From Clostridium caldaquaticum (GTDB taxonomy: Bacteria; Bacillota; Clostridia; Clostridiales; Clostridiaceae): 64,000 nt of DNA. The notes below the pieces were generated by a model, which saw nothing but the letters and a program-made list of their open reading frames with translations, was not told where the DNA came from and searched no databases. Below are positions 61,331 through 64,000 of this stretch, piece by piece. Position numbers and translations under genes: made by a program. Positions within the stretch are counted from its first letter, which is position 1, and every line of letters starts with the position of its first letter. Where the stretch lies: assembly GCF_023806125.1 (NCBI RefSeq), contig NZ_JAMSKT010000002.1, forward strand, positions 1-64,000, in the 5' to 3' direction.

Positions 61331-62701
61331 ATGAAAATGACAAAAAAAAGAATTATATATACAATAGCTGTAACATTAATAGTGGTGTTTTCTACTACAT
61401 TCGCTGTTTTAATGACTTTAGAAAGAAATGATTATCGAAACTACCTGCAAGGAGAGTACAGTAAGAATATGTATGAACTTATAACAGCTGTAGATAATAT
61501 AAGAGTAAATTTAGGAAAAGCAGCAGTAACAGGTTCAAGAGAGCAGAAAATTGTAACTTTTCAGGAGATATTCAGGCATAGTGCTATAGCAAACGATAAA
61601 CTTCACTCTCTCCCTATACCACAACAAAATATTGACAATACAAGCAAGTTTATTTCTCAAGTAGGTGATTTTTGTTACAGCTTGGTAAGAGCTTCTACAG
61701 AAGGAAGAGATTTGACTGAAGAGGAATATAATAATATTGACCGATTGAAAAATGATTCTTTTAATCTACAGAATGATTTAACTAATGCATTAATGGATAT
61801 AAACGAAGGCAGAGTAAAATGGGGAGAAATAAGACAAAAGGCCAGTGGAGTTTTTGCAAAGAGTCAAGAGGAGAATTTAGCTGCACAATTTCAAGGTATT
61901 CAAAAGCAAGTTGCTCAATATCCAGCCTTAATTTATGATGGACCATTTTCTGATAATGTTTTAGAAATAAAACCTAAAGTATTATCACAAAAAGAAATTT
62001 CTGTTAATGAAGCTACTGAAGTTGTATATAAAGCTATAGGGAGAGATAAAATTGAGAAGATAGAGAATTTGTCTAATGATGGTAAAACAAGAATTCCATC
62101 CTATCGCTTTAATGTAACTATGAAGGGCAGAGAGGTTAATGAAAATATAATAAATATTGAGATTAGCAAAAATGGAGGTAAAATAGTATATCTTTTAGAT
62201 AATAGATTAGTAAATAATCCAACAATAGATATGCAGAAGGCTATTGATATAGGAAGCAAGTATCTGGAGAATTTAGGTTATAAAAATATGATTTCAACTT
62301 ACAGTTTAAGATACGATAATACAGCAGTAATAAATTATATATATAAACAAAATGATGTAGTTATATATCCTGATCAAATTAAGCTTAAAATTGCTATGGA
62401 TGATGGAAGTATTTTAGGGGTTGAGTGTGAAAAGTATTTAGTGGCACATGATGAAAACAGGAATATAGAAACTCCTAAGATAAGTAAGGAGGAAGCCAGA
62501 ACTAAGGTTAGCAAGAGGTTGAATATTACAACAGCTAGGCTTGCTATAATACCAACTGAAAGCAATAAAGAGGTTCTATGTTATGAATTTGTTGGAAATT
62601 ATAAAGAAGATAAATATATAATATATATAAATGCTAAGACTGGTTTTGAGCAGAGAATAATACAAATTATAAATACTCCAAATGGAGAGTTGACTATGTA
62701 A
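61331..62701 (+). CDS. ypeB: Germination protein YpeB
   Basis: A 456-residue protein with an N-terminal membrane anchor (IIYTIAVTLIVVFSTTFAVLM), a helical N-terminal domain (40-200: RNDYRNYLQGEYSKNMYEL, NIRVNLGKAAVTG, LPIPQQNIDNTSKFISQVGDFCYSL quoted in parts) and three PepSY-type domains in the C-terminal half (about 220-300, 305-380, 385-456). This is YpeB, which stabilises and localises the cortex lytic enzyme SleB in the spore. The sleB gene is normally adjacent; none is found in this window on either side. A sigma-G-like promoter and GGAGGG site precede it. Confidence 0.92.
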   Translation: MKMTKKRIIYTIAVTLIVVFSTTFAVLMTLERNDYRNYLQGEYSKNMYELITAVDNIRVNLGKAAVTGSREQKIVTFQEIFRHSAIANDKLHSLPIPQQNIDNTSKFISQVGDFCYSLVRASTEGRDLTEEEYNNIDRLKNDSFNLQNDLTNALMDINEGRVKWGEIRQKASGVFAKSQEENLAAQFQGIQKQVAQYPALIYDGPFSDNVLEIKPKVLSQKEISVNEATEVVYKAIGRDKIEKIENLSNDGKTRIPSYRFNVTMKGREVNENIINIEISKNGGKIVYLLDNRLVNNPTIDMQKAIDIGSKYLENLGYKNMISTYSLRYDNTAVINYIYKQNDVVIYPDQIKLKIAMDDGSILGVECEKYLVAHDENRNIETPKISKEEARTKVSKRLNITTARLAIIPTESNKEVLCYEFVGNYKEDKYIIYINAKTGFEQRIIQIINTPNGELTM

Positions 62702-62709
62702 AAGAGTTG

Positions 62710-62757
62710 AAAAGCAGAAGTAGAAGTGATATGCTCTATTTCTGCTTTTAATTTTTT
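62710..62757 (+). terminator. Intrinsic terminator of ypeB
   Basis: AAAAGCAGAAGTAGA (62710-62724) pairs with TCTATTTCTGCTTTT (62735-62749), followed by AATTTTTT. Confidence 0.88.
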
Positions 62758-62821
62758 GAGTTATAATAATATATATATTTTATATAATAGATTATAGAAG
62801 TAATGTAAGGAGCGAGGAAAT

Positions 62822-63853
62822 ATGAAAAAAAAAATAGCAGTACTTTTTGGTGGTCAGTCAACAGAGCATGAGGTTTCCAGAGTATCAGCCGCATCAGTTT
62901 TAAAAAATATAAATCAGAGTAAATACGATATTTATCCTATAGGGATTACTAAGGACGGAAAATGGTTTGAGTATACTGGGAGTATAGATAAAATTGAAAA
63001 CGGAGAATGGGAGCAGGATGAATATTACAAAACACCAGATGGACATAAGTTTTTATTCAATAAAGAAGTAGATGTTGTATTTCCTGTACTTCATGGTCTT
63101 TATGGTGAAGATGGAACTATTCAGGGAATGTGCAAGCTTTTAAATCTTCCTTGTGTAGGGCCTGGAGTTATGTCTTCAGCAGTATGTATGGATAAAATAT
63201 ATACTAAATATCTTTTGGAAAAATTCGGGATAAAACAAGCTGAATATATTATTGTTAATGCTTATGAATATAAACAAGATAAAGAAGAAATTATTAATAA
63301 AGTTGAAAATGCTCTTCCTTATCCAATGTTTATAAAGCCATCAAACAGCGGTTCTTCAGTAGGTATAACAAAAGCACATAATAAAGAAGAATTAAAGATT
63401 GGTCTTAGCGAGGCGTTAAAATACGATAGAAAAGTTCTTATTGAAAGAGGAATAAATGCAAGAGAAGTAGAAGTAGCTGTATTAGGAAATGATTATCCTA
63501 AAGCAGCAGTCCCTGGAGAAATAGTACCTGCAAAGGAATTTTATGATTACGAAGCTAAATACCAAAATGAAGCTTCAAAATTACTAATACCAGCAGCATT
63601 AAGTAATGAAAAATTAGAACAAATAAAAGAAACAGCCATAAAAGTTTATAAAATATTAGATTGTGCAGGAATGGCTAGAGTAGATTTTCTTGTTGATAAA
63701 GACAGTGAAGAAGTTTATCTAAATGAAGTAAATACAATACCAGGCTTTACAAAAATAAGCATGTATCCAAAGATGTGGCAGGCTTCAGGTAAAGCTTATT
63801 CTGATTTAATAGATGAACTTATAGAACTTGCGGAAGAGAGGAACAATAAATAG
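62822..63853 (+). CDS. ddl: D-alanine--D-alanine ligase
   Basis: A 343-residue ATP-grasp enzyme that makes D-Ala-D-Ala for peptidoglycan. It has the opening VLFGGQSTEHEVSRVSAASVLKNI (parts: LFGGQSTEHEVSRVSA), VFPVLHGLYGEDGTIQG, the ATP-grasp loop FIKPSNSGSSVGITKA and the metal-binding NEVNTIPGFTKISMYPKMW. The ending PKMW and the Tyr-containing D-Ala-binding loop (EFYDYEAKYQ) favour a Ddl making D-Ala-D-Ala. It has a TAAGGAGCGAGG site and a separate promoter region after the ypeB terminator. In sporeformers it also supplies the cortex. Confidence 0.95.
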   Translation: MKKKIAVLFGGQSTEHEVSRVSAASVLKNINQSKYDIYPIGITKDGKWFEYTGSIDKIENGEWEQDEYYKTPDGHKFLFNKEVDVVFPVLHGLYGEDGTIQGMCKLLNLPCVGPGVMSSAVCMDKIYTKYLLEKFGIKQAEYIIVNAYEYKQDKEEIINKVENALPYPMFIKPSNSGSSVGITKAHNKEELKIGLSEALKYDRKVLIERGINAREVEVAVLGNDYPKAAVPGEIVPAKEFYDYEAKYQNEASKLLIPAALSNEKLEQIKETAIKVYKILDCAGMARVDFLVDKDSEEVYLNEVNTIPGFTKISMYPKMWQASGKAYSDLIDELIELAEERNNK

Positions 63854-63880
63854 TATATACTAACAATTGGAGTGAAAAAC

Positions 63881-64000
63881 ATGAGAAAAAAGGCTATTAT
63901 TACAATAACCAGCAAGCAGAAAGATTTAGATGATAATACAATAGAAGTAGTTACTCCTGGTGAATTTTATAAAGAGGATGGGTTTTATTACGCTGTATAC
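63881..64000 (+). CDS. DUF1934 (YwiB-like) protein, N-terminal part only
   Basis: The first 40 residues are inside the window, beginning MRKKAIITITSKQKD and continuing IEVVTPGEFYKEDGFYYAVY. This is the start of DUF1934 proteins (YwiB-like beta-barrel), usually about 140 residues, so roughly 100 residues lie beyond the right edge. Function is unknown; a lipocalin-like fold has been suggested for the family. It is 27 bases after ddl, with a TTGGAGTG site, so likely in the same operon. Confidence 0.75.
   Translation, partial: MRKKAIITITSKQKDLDDNTIEVVTPGEFYKEDGFYYAVY

Noticed and set aside
1-64000. CRISPR arrays, tRNA/rRNA genes, riboswitches, toxin-antitoxin or phage defence systems
   Set aside because: Looked for repeated direct units, conserved RNA motifs and known defence families; none seen apart from housekeeping nucleases (AddAB, SbcCD).

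Overview
The window is low-GC, coding-dense DNA from an endospore-forming Firmicute, almost certainly a Clostridium sensu stricto. Reasons: AT-rich codon use, strong purine-rich ribosome binding sites, and a concentration of sporulation and germination genes (cotS-type kinases, yabG, veg, sipL, a gerK-type operon, spoIIR, ypeB). Anaerobe markers are also present (rubrerythrin, a Crp/Fnr regulator next to an Fe-S protein). I cannot name the species. No rRNA, tRNA, CRISPR array or prophage was seen. The only mobile DNA is the 5' end of a group II intron at the left edge.

Layout. 1-11.3 kb: a group IIC-like intron end sits just behind the terminator of a CotSA-like glycosyltransferase gene. Two divergent modules follow, each a CotSA-like glycosyltransferase facing CotS-like kinases, and one CotS paralogue has lost its catalytic residues. 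Between them lie a Crp/Fnr regulator with an Fe-S protein, an orphan MASE3 histidine kinase behind DnaA-box-like sites, and a low-molecular-weight phosphatase. 11.4-14.7 kb: yabG, veg and sipL, with a possible small antisense-strand RNA between veg and sipL. 14.8-24.9 kb: addB-addA-yhaM-pepT (DNA repair, RNA decay, peptide use), then rubrerythrin. 25-35.2 kb: a polysaccharide deacetylase, then a plant-polysaccharide block with an ArsR-type fusion regulator, an acyltransferase-like membrane protein, an ABC sugar importer without its ATPase, a GH2 enzyme and a GH43 lipoprotein. 35.3-42.9 kb: the arabinose regulon, araR-araD-araA divergent from transaldolase-transketolase-galM, with clear AraR-type operators. 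43-45.5 kb: poorly known small genes, including a radical SAM/SPASM protein and an HMA-fold protein without its metal-binding cysteines. 45.7-50.4 kb: sbcD-sbcC. 50.4-55.3 kb: arginase, cyanophycinase and cyanophycin synthetase. 55.4-64 kb: ispE, a gerK-type receptor operon, spoIIR behind a near-perfect sigma-F promoter, ypeB behind a sigma-G-like promoter, ddl, and the start of a DUF1934 gene.

How it fits together. The GH43 lipoprotein and GH2 enzyme probably cut arabinose-containing glycans and the ABC importer takes up the products. AraA and AraD convert arabinose towards xylulose-5-phosphate, and transaldolase and transketolase send that into glycolysis. No ribulokinase is present in the window. 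The spore genes span the whole programme: SpoIIR for sigma-E activation, SipL for coat anchoring, CotS/CotSA for coat glycan or phosphate chemistry, YabG for coat proteolysis, and GerK and YpeB for germination. Cyanophycin with arginase is a plausible nitrogen reserve tied to sporulation.

Several starts were moved from the longest reading frame to the start best placed behind a ribosome binding site; each case is stated in its entry. All family assignments are from reading motifs, not from database searches.
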